A stretch of DNA of 49,027 bases from Nitrosopumilus sp. LS_AOA (GTDB lineage: Archaea; Thermoproteota; Nitrososphaeria; Nitrososphaerales; Nitrosopumilaceae): the NCBI GenBank assembly GCA_001543015.1, contig LFLC01000062.1, positions 1-49,027 of the forward strand, read 5' to 3'. Below, piece after piece: positions 15,767-24,600 of the stretch (position 1 is its first letter; every line of letters begins with the position of its first letter). The position numbers were made by a program, and so were the translations under genes. The notes under the pieces were generated by a model. The model had not been told where the DNA came from, searched no databases, and worked only from the letters and a program-made list of their open reading frames with translations.

Positions 15767-16123
15767 TCATGTATAATTTAGGGGTGGTTTTAAATTACTT
15801 TTTACAAAATCTTCAAAGAAAGTTCTTTCTCTTTCATTATCCATTTTGCGATAATGAACAAAGTAATCTTCTACTTGTTGAGGATATGAAGGGTGTTGTT
15901 TCAATTTGGTATTGAGTTGACTATCACCCGAATGTGATTTATGAAAAGACATTCTTTGAGAAAAATTCTTTGTTTCACCAGCATACACAACCTTATGAGT
16001 ATCAGGTCTAATCAAAATATATACAGCTGAAAAACTAAGATGATTTTTAATGATATATTTGATTTTGTAATCAGTTGCATTAGTTAATTTTTTTAATGCT
16101 CGGACATCTTCTTGTTTTACCAT
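15767..16123 (-). CDS. GIY-YIG domain protein
   Basis: This is a 118-residue protein with a GIY-YIG nuclease fold. AVYILI stands for the GIY strand and VVYAGET for YIG, followed by NFSQRMSFH with the conserved Arg and His. The late FFEDFVKSNLKPPLN gives the catalytic-type Glu and the terminal Asn. The first 30 residues form a short helical extension. GIY-YIG proteins occur in homing endonucleases, UvrC, restriction and phage proteins; which type applies here is unclear. It has its own TATA box and is bracketed by the 41-bp repeats, suggesting an inserted single-gene cassette. Confidence 0.82.
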   Translation of the reverse strand: MVKQEDVRALKKLTNATDYKIKYIIKNHLSFSAVYILIRPDTHKVVYAGETKNFSQRMSFHKSHSGDSQLNTKLKQHPSYPQQVEDYFVHYRKMDNERERTFFEDFVKSNLKPPLNYT

Positions 16124-16144
16124 AATTATAATAAAATATAATAT

Positions 16145-16152
16145 GCTTTAAA
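16145..16152 (-). promoter_or_regulatory. TATA-like box of GIY-YIG gene
   Basis: The minus strand reads TTTAAAGC centred about 26 nt before the ATG at 16123. A near-identical CTTAAAGC lies at the same spacing before the gene at 16449-17075. Confidence 0.5.
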
Positions 16153-16185
16153 GGTTCTACAAATTAAATTATCATAAAATCTCCC

Positions 16186-16226
16186 AACCAAGTCTGTATT
16201 GATTAGGATAGGTTTAGTTAGGAATT
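16186..16226. repeat. 41-bp direct repeat, copy 2
   Basis: This is the partner of 15701-15741: AACCAA-x-TCTGTA at one end, TTTAGT and GGAATT at the other, with nine mismatches over 41 bp. The copies are 485 bp apart and enclose the GIY-YIG gene and its promoter. Confidence 0.5.
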
Positions 16227-16242
16227 TGAATTCAAATTAATT

Positions 16243-16452
16243 TTATTCGTTAAGTGCTCTGTGTCGCAATCGTATAAACCACCACGAGACACCTATTCCA
16301 AAAATTATCAATCCTATGTAAAATAATGGTAATCCAGAAAATAATATAATGTATTCTTGATATGTACTAGCAATTAACGATATAATAAAAATAGTCACTA
16401 CCATCCATAAAGCTCCAATTACTAAAAACCATCGATATATTTTCATCCTCAC
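16243..16452 (-). CDS. Small two-helix membrane protein
   Basis: This is a 69-residue protein with membrane helices at about residues 8-28 and 34-58 and a basic C-terminal tail (RLRHRALNE). No family is recognised. Its start overlaps the stop of the 208-residue membrane protein by four bases (ATGA), so they are co-translated and probably act together. It is the last gene of the two-gene unit. Confidence 0.7.
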   Translation of the reverse strand: MRMKIYRWFLVIGALWMVVTIFIISLIASTYQEYIILFSGLPLFYIGLIIFGIGVSWWFIRLRHRALNE

Positions 16453-17075
16453 TCATTATCATTTTTCTCTAAATAATCTTTTAAAATTACATCCAACTTA
16501 GTAATAACATAACGGCCATCAATTTGTAAGGTATTTTTTTCCTCTTGACTAAGGGATTTTGAAGGATCTAGTGATTCTCCCTGAACTGTTAGACGTGCAT
16601 GACTCCTAACATTAAGATACTCTTGCATACCAGTTTTTTCATCTTTGTGATCTGTTCTGTATGATTCACCTATCAATTCAACCATAATACAGATATCTTT
16701 TCCTACTTTGTAAAAATAAAAAAATACACCAATTACACCTAAAAATATGGAGACAATAAACAAGCTAAGACCATCACTGTATGGTGTATCTATTAAAGTA
16801 GACATCAATCCACCAATTGCAAGTAATCCACTTAGTAAGAAAAAAACTATACCTACACCTTGTAAAATTAAATTGTAATTTCTGTGACTTTTTACATAAC
16901 ATAATTTCCCATGAAAATCAGATGTATTTATTATTCCATTTGGTTTCAAATATGGTTTAACAGATTGTGTACCGTTCAAATAATAATCTCTACAAAATAA
17001 TACCTCAGATATATGATCATGTAAGAATCGTTGAAATTTCTTTGGATTTTCTAAATTCAGGTCTTTTCTAAACAT
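16449..17075 (-). CDS. Membrane protein with two central helices
   Basis: This is a 208-residue protein. A soluble N-terminal part (residues 1-65, with the motif FCRDYYLNG) is followed by two hydrophobic helices (about 72-93 and 104-125) and a polar C-terminal domain containing RSHARLTVQGE. The pair of helices joined by a short loop resembles E3-ligase-like GIDE membrane proteins of archaea, but I see no RING motif and do not assign it. It is transcribed from a CTTAAAGC box 26 nt upstream and coupled to the downstream 69-residue membrane protein. Confidence 0.7.
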   Translation of the reverse strand: MFRKDLNLENPKKFQRFLHDHISEVLFCRDYYLNGTQSVKPYLKPNGIINTSDFHGKLCYVKSHRNYNLILQGVGIVFFLLSGLLAIGGLMSTLIDTPYSDGLSLFIVSIFLGVIGVFFYFYKVGKDICIMVELIGESYRTDHKDEKTGMQEYLNVRSHARLTVQGESLDPSKSLSQEEKNTLQIDGRYVITKLDVILKDYLEKNDNE

Positions 17076-17096
17076 AATAAAAATAGAATATACTTT

Positions 17097-17104
17097 GCTT
17101 TAAG
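17097..17104 (-). promoter_or_regulatory. TATA-like box of the 208-aa membrane protein gene
   Basis: The minus strand reads CTTAAAGC centred about 26 nt before the ATG at 17075. It matches the GIY-YIG promoter in sequence and spacing. Confidence 0.4.
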
Positions 17105-17158
17105 TGATCTTTACAATAATCAGAAAAGGCTAAAGCCAAGTATCACCCTAGTGATCCA

Positions 17159-17671
17159 ATGACTTTGAAAAATACAAAAATGATTTTGGTGTTTGCAATA
17201 ACAACTGGAATTATAGCTACAATGGGATTATCTTCTACAATTCAGGAAGCCAGTGCTTCTTGTTGGTGGGGTTGTGATTCTGGGGATGCAGTCAAAAAAA
17301 TGTATTATAAAGTTGGATATCAACATCCCTGTGATAATGGTGGAAATTGTGTTACTATGAGTAATCATTGGCAACCAATATCATCTGGAGAAAGTGATAC
17401 AATTGGAATGTACACTGATAAAGAATATGATTGGATACGTCCTATCATACAAGCTGAAACAAGAGATTTAACTGCACATGCATCATGGTCTGCATACGTT
17501 CTAGCTGTTGATCCAAACAACTCCTATGTAACAGGTGGTAGCGATACATTCTCCAAGCGATATATTTATGGTGTTCCACAGGCAGAAACAACATTTGATC
17601 GCTCAGATGATAGTGCACCAAAGAAAACATTAGTAAATGCTAGGATATCTGTAACACAAATTGCAGATTAG
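17159..17671 (+). CDS. Secreted protein with N-terminal cysteines, unknown
   Basis: This is a 170-residue protein with a Sec signal peptide (about residues 1-33, ending EASAS). The mature part begins CWWGC and has two further cysteines in HPCDNGGNC, suggesting two disulfides. The remainder is polar and Thr/Asp-rich with no membrane anchor. I recognise no domain. It is monocistronic and divergent from the 208-residue membrane gene, with a T-rich terminator just after the stop. It is probably extracellular. Confidence 0.75.
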   Translation: MTLKNTKMILVFAITTGIIATMGLSSTIQEASASCWWGCDSGDAVKKMYYKVGYQHPCDNGGNCVTMSNHWQPISSGESDTIGMYTDKEYDWIRPIIQAETRDLTAHASWSAYVLAVDPNNSYVTGGSDTFSKRYIYGVPQAETTFDRSDDSAPKKTLVNARISVTQIAD

Positions 17672-17680
17672 ATCATAACA

Positions 17681-17700
17681 TTTATCTTTTATTTTTTTTA
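17681..17700 (+). terminator. Poly-T terminator after the secreted protein gene
   Basis: A T-rich run (TTTATCTTTTATTTTTTTTA) begins 10 bases after the stop at 17671 on the same strand. Confidence 0.5.
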
Positions 17701-17709
17701 TTAATTATT

Positions 17710-17946
17710 ATGTGTAAATATGAAAATCCCACACTTAATGCAAAAATAGGAGAAACAGTCATAAAATCAGATGGTAGGAAAGCTGAAATTCTAACTAGTA
17801 TGAAAATTGCAATTGTGAAAGTTGATGGTAAATTAGAAATTAATTCATCATTACAAAATAGTGGTAAAAAATGGAATCCAGAAGATAAAAGACAAAAACA
17901 GCTTGTAGAATTATGGGAACAAATACATGATATTTTTCATTCTTAA
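17710..17946 (+). CDS. Small acidic/basic protein of unknown function
   Basis: This is a 78-residue soluble protein. Two strand-like pieces (AKIGETVIKSDGRKAEIL and KIAIVKVDGKLEI) are followed by a charged helix ending QLVELWEQIHDIF. No motif is recognised. The reading frame has normal codon use for the window. It directly follows the poly-T run, so it is either read-through or driven by a promoter inside that run. The call rests on frame length and composition only. Confidence 0.5.
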   Translation: MCKYENPTLNAKIGETVIKSDGRKAEILTSMKIAIVKVDGKLEINSSLQNSGKKWNPEDKRQKQLVELWEQIHDIFHS

Positions 17947-17988
17947 AATTATACAAACAAATAATGGCATTAAATGGTGTTAGATAAG

Positions 17989-18185
17989 ATGATTAATCCA
18001 AGAAATACATACGTTCCAATACTTACAAAACTTTGCGAAGTAATAGAATTTAAAATTATAAAACCTATATTTAGGAAATAATAATCATGGGAATTGTAAC
18101 AAATCCAGTAGAAGTTACACGAAATATGTTTTTTGAGGATATAATAAATCTATTTCAAATGATACTAAACTTGTTTGGCGCTTGA
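17989..18185 (+). other. Two tiny tandem ORFs (30 and 32 codons) in an otherwise empty gap
   Basis: The 280-bp gap 17947-18226 holds two short plus-strand frames: 17989-18081 (30 aa, basic, starts MINPRNTYVP) and 18087-18185 (32 aa, hydrophobic C-terminal half, NLFQMILNLFGA). A weak AGGAAA ribosome-binding site precedes the second. Neither has a clear TATA box at -26. They could be peptides or chance; I see nothing else in the gap. Confidence 0.2.
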
Positions 18186-18226
18186 TAATCATATGAAAAT
18201 ATTGTTAATCTTAGTTATAATTAACA

Positions 18227-18433
18227 TTAATCAACTTCACTGTTTGCAAGGCCACCAATAAAAGATGCCAAAGATAAAATCCACAGACATCCTAGAAATA
18301 ATACCCCTCCATATTCTGTACATTCTAGTATATCCAAATAACAATTTTTAGGTAGGGTAGATAACCCAACAAGAATCATAAAACTAATTACAACAAATCC
18401 AATTGCACCAAGAACAACAAACCAGGTTTTCAT
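18227..18433 (-). CDS. Small two-helix membrane protein
   Basis: This is a 68-residue protein with hydrophobic helices at about residues 4-26 and 42-63. A short loop between them carries two cysteines (NCYLDILECTEYGG). No family is recognised. A possible TATA region (TATTTAATTAATT on the minus strand, about 18472-18486) lies roughly 45 nt upstream, which would leave a short leader. It stands alone, not in an operon. Confidence 0.55.
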   Translation of the reverse strand: MKTWFVVLGAIGFVVISFMILVGLSTLPKNCYLDILECTEYGGVLFLGCLWILSLASFIGGLANSEVD

Positions 18434-18550
18434 TTTTCTACCTGTTTACAATACAATCTTGCAAAACTCATAATTAATTAAATATACACTATGCTAAAAG
18501 TGTGATCATTATTTCACAATAATTAAATTACTACCCTTACATATCAAACC

Positions 18551-18685
18551 ATGTTTGTAGATTACACCATTAACAATTATTGTGGAAAGTGCAATATTCG
18601 TTATTCTAAAAAGAAGGGAATCTACTGCCCAGAATGTGGATACCAGTCAAGAGTATCACCTAAATTCAAAACTAGTAAAACCTGA
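18551..18685 (+). CDS. 44-residue zinc-ribbon mini-protein
   Basis: The plus strand reads an ATG at 18551 and 44 codons to a TGA at 18683. The peptide has C11-x2-C14 and C26-P-E-C29-G, a complete zinc-ribbon, followed by a basic tail (RVSPKFKTSKT). Such tiny zinc ribbons are common in ammonia-oxidising archaea and probably bind nucleic acid or protein. It is convergent with the Cache gene, 15 bases away. Confidence 0.7.
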   Translation: MFVDYTINNYCGKCNIRYSKKKGIYCPECGYQSRVSPKFKTSKT

Positions 18686-18700
18686 TGTATAAAAAAAAGT

Positions 18701-19141
18701 CTATGGGCTGTAATAACCAGCACCAAATACGTATTTGTCATGTTTTTCTAGGTATGTAGTTTTGTGTTCAATCATTCCAGTTTCAGGATTGAAAAACTCG
18801 TATTCTATCCATACAGAACCATAACTAGACAATTCCTCCAACATCTCCTCAACTGAAATATCTGCAGTTTTTAGTGCAGTAGTTTGAGTATCTACAAGTT
18901 CACTTCTTGGATGTGCCAGAATTGTAGTCAAGTCTTCTGATAAGACAAATGAATAGTACTCACCTTCTGTTAACATGACACTCATCAAGTCACCATCAAA
19001 GGATGCAATTGTATCCATTGTTGATTCCTGGACCATATTTTGGTGATACGCATCAGTTAGTTCAGATGTTGCAATAATTACAGCTACTATACCAAATGCA
19101 ATAACTACAGCTGCAATAATTACTATGTATGATTTTTGCAT
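18701..19141 (-). CDS. Membrane-anchored single-Cache sensor-like protein
   Basis: This is a 146-residue protein with an N-terminal transmembrane anchor (residues 5-27) and an extracytoplasmic Cache domain. The giveaway is the C-terminal WIEYEFFNPETG ... KTTYLEKHDKYVFGAGYY, the usual end of single Cache domains that bind small ligands, plus LAHPRSEL in the middle. There is no cytoplasmic signalling domain, so it may work as a ligand-binding subunit or partner. It is divergent from the ribbon-helix-helix gene, with a 61-bp shared promoter gap. Confidence 0.8.
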   Translation of the reverse strand: MQKSYIVIIAAVVIAFGIVAVIIATSELTDAYHQNMVQESTMDTIASFDGDLMSVMLTEGEYYSFVLSEDLTTILAHPRSELVDTQTTALKTADISVEEMLEELSSYGSVWIEYEFFNPETGMIEHKTTYLEKHDKYVFGAGYYSP

Positions 19142-19173
19142 ATTTTAAAGGAAAAAATAACCCTATTAATTTA

Positions 19174-19180
19174 TTTATAT
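19174..19180 (+). promoter_or_regulatory. TATA box of ribbon-helix-helix gene
   Basis: TTTATAT is centred about 26 nt before the ATG at 19203. Confidence 0.55.
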
Positions 19181-19202
19181 TACAGTAATAATTTATTATA
19201 AT

Positions 19203-19349
19203 ATGGCAAAAAGAGTAACCATAATGCTTGATGATGACTTGGATAAGAAACTAAGACTAAAACAAGCAAAAAAGATTCAAGAAACTCAAGGATCGTATAG
19301 TTTCTCTAGTGTATTAAATGATACAATAAGAAAAGGACTACGATCATAA
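19203..19349 (+). CDS. Ribbon-helix-helix DNA-binding protein (CopG-like)
   Basis: This is a 48-residue protein beginning AKRVTIMLDDDLDKKLRLKQ (beta strand then helix 1), followed by SYSFSSVLNDTIRKGL (helix 2), the RHH/CopG fold. Such dimers bind operator DNA and usually act as repressors or antitoxins. No toxin gene is adjacent. The nearest neighbours are the divergent Cache gene and the convergent 767-residue surface protein, seven bases from its stop. The leaderless promoter sits 26 nt upstream. Confidence 0.8.
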   Translation: MAKRVTIMLDDDLDKKLRLKQAKKIQETQGSYSFSSVLNDTIRKGLRS

Positions 19350-19355
19350 ATTTTT

Positions 19356-21659
19356 TTACATTTTAGGTGTAGTCAAATCCAATCCATTTGATACTAATTT
19401 TTCAAAAGTATCAGGTGTAAGGCAGATTGGTGTCTGCATGTTTCGTATGTATAATGATAAATCGTTATTGCATTTTATCTCATGTATAGAAACACCTAGA
19501 CTTTGTTGTGTTCTTGGAGAATCATGTTTCATATCTGTTCCTTGTTGGGAACCTGTGTATACTGGTGTGTCATCAGTTTGTGGTTTTGTATTTTCAGTTT
19601 TAGTTGGTGAATCATTTACTTTTGTGTGACCAGCTCCACCATTACTTGTTTTAGTATCCTTTGATGTGTTTTTAGCTATACTGGGTGGGGTAGTTTCACC
19701 TGATGAACCACCAGATGATTTTGTTGTAGTTGTATCAGTTGATGTACTAGTTGTAGGTCCCTGAATTACAGTTAATGCATTCTCTATAGTATAGGTTAGT
19801 GCATTTCTTGTATCATCCCAAGCATAAATCTGAATTTCAGATGTCTCCATTACACCATCAAATGTTATATTAAAAACAAATGTAGCTTTGTTTGCATCAA
19901 TTTCAGTTATAGTTAAAGTTGCATTACTAATTATATTTACAGGATCAATAATCTCTAAACCACTAGTTCCCTTATTCCAGTTGATGTGTGTATTACTATC
20001 ACAAATCATATTAGTTGATACCTGTTTATTCATACATAGTGCAACATGACTAATCTTTTCCCATGATAGATTTTCATATAGTGTTAGGGATATTGGTAGA
20101 GTTTGGCCAGTCTTTATGATAACAGGTGTATCAAGTTTGTAGTTTAATGTATCTCCTGGTGCAATACCTGTAGTACCAATAAAGATTGTCTGTGTTCCAG
20201 ATTCAAAAGCTGTGGTAAATGATGGAGGGGTAGTTTCACCTGAAGAACCGCCACCACGTTTTGGTGGAGGTGTAGTTGGTGGTGTAATTTCACCTGAAGA
20301 ACCGCCACCACGTTTTGGTGGAGGTGTAGTTGGTGGTGTAATTTCACCTGAAGAACCGCCACCACGTTTTGGTGGAGGTGTAGTTGGTGGTGTAATTTCA
20401 CCTGAAGAACCGCCAGTTTTTGGTTTAACTTTTACTATTACAGTTCTATCAAGTTCACTTTTATTTCCATCATTATCAGTACAAGTGTAATTTATCTGGG
20501 TGGTTCCAACATTTGAGGTATTAACTATACCAGATGATATTACAATAATGTCACCATCTTTACCATCTAAACATGTTGCACCAGGATCAGAAAATGAATC
20601 ACCTTGATTTATGGTAAGTGTAGATGCACCAGTTAGTGTAATTACTGGCAGTGTGATATCGATGACATTGACTGTTCTAACCACTTGAACTGCTGAATTA
20701 CTTGAAGAGTCAGTTACATCATAAGTTACAGTGTAGGATCCAATGGTATTAGCACTTACAGTACTAACAGTTACGATGCTAGATGTAAGGTCTCCATCAG
20801 TATAGTCACTAGCTGTTGCCCCTTCATCAGAATATACAGAATTGACCTCAATTGTAACTGAGGATAGACCAATTAGTGTAATTATAGGAGATACAAAATC
20901 ATCTGTAGCTATAATATTGGTAATTGTTATACCTTTTCCTATCTCTGAAACAGAAGTAGATGTTACAATGGCAGATGAAGCACTAGTGCTAGTAGCAGAG
21001 ATTGCAGAAACTCTAAAGGAGTAAGATTGTCCGTTTGTAAGACCAGTAACAATAGTAGAGGTTGCAGTACTGATACCATCATTAAATGTAGTCCAGGTTG
21101 TACCATCAGTAGAGTATTCTACTTTGTAATCAGTAATCGGAGTACCACCAGTGTCAGATGGGGCAGTCCATGAAAGAGATACTTCAGTGTTACCAGATAT
21201 TGCAGATAATCCAGTTGGTGCATCAGGTGTTGTAGATGGTATTGTAGATGGTATTGCAGCTGGTATTGCAGTTGCTATAGTAGATGGAACACTTGTGCCA
21301 ACAATGTTTATTGCAGAAACTCTAAAGTCATAAGATTGTCCGTTTGTAAGACCAGTAATAGTAGCTGATGTTGCAGTACTAGTACCGTCAACAAATACAT
21401 TCCATGTAGTACCAGCATCATCACTATACTCTATAATATAATCAGTAATTACATAATCACCAGTAATTATAGGATCAGTCCAAATGAGTGAGATTTGAGT
21501 ATCACCAGATGTTGTAAATAATCCAGTTGGTGTATCTGGATCTTTGTATTCAAATGTAGCTTTAATTTTTGTTACCTCAACTGCAAATGAATAATCAACA
21601 GATCCTATAACTAAAACTGCAGCCAGTCCAAATAATACAAGAGGAAGAAAACTAATCAT
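19356..21659 (-). CDS. Secreted fibronectin-III/Ig-like repeat protein with Pro-rich linkers
   Basis: This is a 767-residue protein with a signal peptide (residues 1-26). Two fibronectin type III domains (about 38-130 and 143-232) carry DYIIEYSDDAGTTW and DYKVEYSTDGTTW signatures. Two Ig-like DUF5011/HYR-type domains (about 255-330 and 336-408; SDEGATASDYTDGD and SDPGATCLDGKDGD) follow. Next comes a tandem Pro/Gly linker and a beta-rich domain ending in a Ser/Thr-rich stalk. The last 45 residues hold two cysteines and no anchor. It starts four bases after the FG-GAP protein's stop, so the two are co-expressed. It is probably a surface adhesin or matrix protein. Confidence 0.82.
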   Translation of the reverse strand: MISFLPLVLFGLAAVLVIGSVDYSFAVEVTKIKATFEYKDPDTPTGLFTTSGDTQISLIWTDPIITGDYVITDYIIEYSDDAGTTWNVFVDGTSTATSATITGLTNGQSYDFRVSAINIVGTSVPSTIATAIPAAIPSTIPSTTPDAPTGLSAISGNTEVSLSWTAPSDTGGTPITDYKVEYSTDGTTWTTFNDGISTATSTIVTGLTNGQSYSFRVSAISATSTSASSAIVTSTSVSEIGKGITITNIIATDDFVSPIITLIGLSSVTIEVNSVYSDEGATASDYTDGDLTSSIVTVSTVSANTIGSYTVTYDVTDSSSNSAVQVVRTVNVIDITLPVITLTGASTLTINQGDSFSDPGATCLDGKDGDIIVISSGIVNTSNVGTTQINYTCTDNDGNKSELDRTVIVKVKPKTGGSSGEITPPTTPPPKRGGGSSGEITPPTTPPPKRGGGSSGEITPPTTPPPKRGGGSSGETTPPSFTTAFESGTQTIFIGTTGIAPGDTLNYKLDTPVIIKTGQTLPISLTLYENLSWEKISHVALCMNKQVSTNMICDSNTHINWNKGTSGLEIIDPVNIISNATLTITEIDANKATFVFNITFDGVMETSEIQIYAWDDTRNALTYTIENALTVIQGPTTSTSTDTTTTKSSGGSSGETTPPSIAKNTSKDTKTSNGGAGHTKVNDSPTKTENTKPQTDDTPVYTGSQQGTDMKHDSPRTQQSLGVSIHEIKCNNDLSLYIRNMQTPICLTPDTFEKLVSNGLDLTTPKM
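20230..20414 (-). repeat. 54-bp tandem repeat encoding an 18-residue Pro/Gly linker
   Basis: Three near-identical 54-bp units (plus a partial fourth) encode GGGSSGEITPPTTPPPKR. Near-identity at DNA level points to recent slippage or recombination and possible copy-number variation between strains. Confidence 0.85.
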
Positions 21660-21663
21660 ACCT

Positions 21664-24600
21664 CTAATCGCATCGTGGTTCTACACTAAATGAACCTGTA
21701 ATGTCTCCTGGAGTTATACTGGAAAGTATAACATTATCTTGATTTTCAAGATTTACTCGGAATTCAAATGTACTACTAGATCCTTTTAATGTCTCTGTCT
21801 CACTAGTGACAGTATTTTCAAGTGATTGCCATATACCATCATGATCCTTTACCTCAAAGAACTTTTTATCTAATATTTTATCATTAGCAGAAGTAAACCA
21901 ATCATTTGCAAATATGTCATACCTAACTACATTCTTGTCATAAGCAGATACATCAACAGTTATTGAAACATTATCATTTGTAGATATTTCTCCAACCTTG
22001 ACTAGTCCAAAGTCCATCTCAACAGTTGTAGTGGTTATTTCACATTGAGGTATGGAATTAACTCCAATATCACCATTATCAGATAATGAATTTAGTCCAC
22101 GAGGAACTGGAAGTTCTGGGGTTACAGGATCACCGTAAATATCAGAAATAATGTCACCATCACTTAGAACGAGAGAATTAATATTTACATATTCAAGGTC
22201 AGTAGTATAATCATCAGATTTTGTAGTATACTGAAATTTTAACGTATCACCACCAGAACCAGAATCATAGTTAATCAATGTTGTATCAATAACACCCGTT
22301 TGTAACTCTAATTTTGGAGTTCCAGTAACAGTAACTTCACCAGAAAATTTCACAAATATATCAATAGGGGTTCCTACTAAATAATCTCCATCACCAATTG
22401 TTGTAAAAACATCATTAATAATTACAGGGGGTTTTGATTGAAATTGATAATATGCCCCCTCTTGAGTTTGTTTATAGGGGATATGTGTATATGTATGAGT
22501 GGAGGCAGCAATATCAGGTATTCCGTCAGAATTATTATCACCAATAACTGCAATACCTTTTCCTAATCTGTTAGAAATGTTTACTGGAAAACCATTATCA
22601 TTATTACCATCAATTTTAAGAGATTTAATTATAGATCCATAACTGTCTAAAAATAATACATGTATTGCACCATACTCGTATATTGCACCCACTACATATT
22701 CAGCAGGTTCCGGATAATCAAATGGTGCACTAACCATAATATCATTTACACCGTCTCTATTCAAGTCACCAATAATTTGAGTATTAAGACCAAAATGACT
22801 ATCAGATTGTATATTTAAATTTGAATATGTCTCATGATTTATTTTTATTGATTTCTTTACAGTTCCATCACTGTTTAAAAATATGATATCTAAGTTACCA
22901 ACTATAACACGTGAATCAGATTCAAAAGTCTTACTAGGTTGTTCTGGTATTGGAACCGTAGTGTATTTAACGTATGTCACATATGATCCAACTGCAATAT
23001 CAACCACACCATCGTTATCTATATCACCAATGGATGAAACATGTATACCAAAATGATTAGGGAGGGTATTGAGATCATCAGGTGTAGGATCTGGATGTAC
23101 AGGTGTAGGATCTGGAATTTCTTGAGTACTAATTACAGATCCATCACTGCTTAAATATAAAATATATACTGCACCAGATCCATCATTTGTACCATATGCT
23201 CCAACTGCAATATCGTTTACACCGTCTCTATTCAAGTCACCGATATTGGTAATAGATGTTCCAAAGAAACCATTAGGAGTTAATGCTAGTGCATTAAGTG
23301 TTTCATTGTTAATTTCAACAGTTTCCTTTACAGTTCCATCACTGTTTAAAAATATGACATATAATTTACCAGAAAATTCTCCAAATTCACTATCAGCATA
23401 TGCACCAACTACAATATCAACCACACCATCGTTATCTATATCACCAATGTTTGTAATAGAATAACCAAAACTAGCTAGAAACCCTAATTTTGGACCATTA
23501 ACTGTGGAACCGTTAATTTCCACATTCTTCTTTACAGTTCCATCATTATTCATTAAAAGAATATTTACTGCACCATTATCATCTGAATTACCAAATTGTG
23601 TAGCTTGTCTTGTTGCGACTGTTTCACGGTTAGGTGATCCAATTATAACATCAAGTACTCCATCTCCATCCAAGTCACCAAGGTCTTCAATAACAAAACC
23701 GAAAAGATCATAATCTCTGATATGAATATTTTCTGTACCATTATTAATCTGTGTATAGCTATCTATAAGATTATCAAGTGTGATAATAGGGTGTATTGCA
23801 GTAAAGTGAATAATTTGTAATGCGCCTGGTGCATCAACACTCTTTGAGCCTATCATAACATCAACGACACCATCATGGTTATAGTCACCAATATTTGCAA
23901 CAGAGGAGCCAAACTTACCATTTTTAGATATTTTTTTACCAATCGGTGTTGTGTTGTTTATCTCTGTTGATTTTATGACGACACCATCATTATTCAAATA
24001 AATTACAAACAGCTTGTTATCTCCACTAGCTCCAACCACTATATCATTTACACCATCACGATTTAGGTCACCAATATTGGCAATAGAGGAACCAAATTTA
24101 GCACCAATGGTTAATTCTGAGACAGTAATAGGTTGAAATTTTAATACAGACCCATCTTTCTCCATAAATAATACATATAATGTATTATTATCACTTGATC
24201 CTACAATTATATCAGTTACACCATCTTTATTCAAGTCACCAATATTGGTAACAGATGTTCCAAAATTAGCATGTTCAGCAACAGTGACAACTAGAGAAGA
24301 TTTTAGACTCCCGTCACTTTTCAAATAAATTACAAACAGCTTGTTATCTCCACTAGCTCCAACTGCAATATCATTTACACCATCTCTATCGAGATCACCT
24401 ATATTTGCAATAGAGGAACCAAATTTAGCTGTATCACCAATACCTGAAACTATAATGTCATTACGAGTGATACTGTCTTTATCTCTAGCCATAAAAATTG
24501 TAAATGATTTATTACTTTCACTAGCTCCAACCACTATATCATTTACACCATCATGATTTAGGTCACCAATATTGGCAATAGAGGAAATAATGGTACCATC

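Noticed and set aside
15701-16226. Att sites of the provirus
   Set aside because: The repeats enclose only the GIY-YIG gene, no integrase or tRNA gene is near, and no matching copy was seen at the right edge of the virus cluster.
20144-20490. Frames on both strands across the Pro-rich repeats (85 and 92 codons)
   Set aside because: They arise because the 54-bp repeat has no stops in several frames. The long frame with signal peptide and Ig domains is the real gene.
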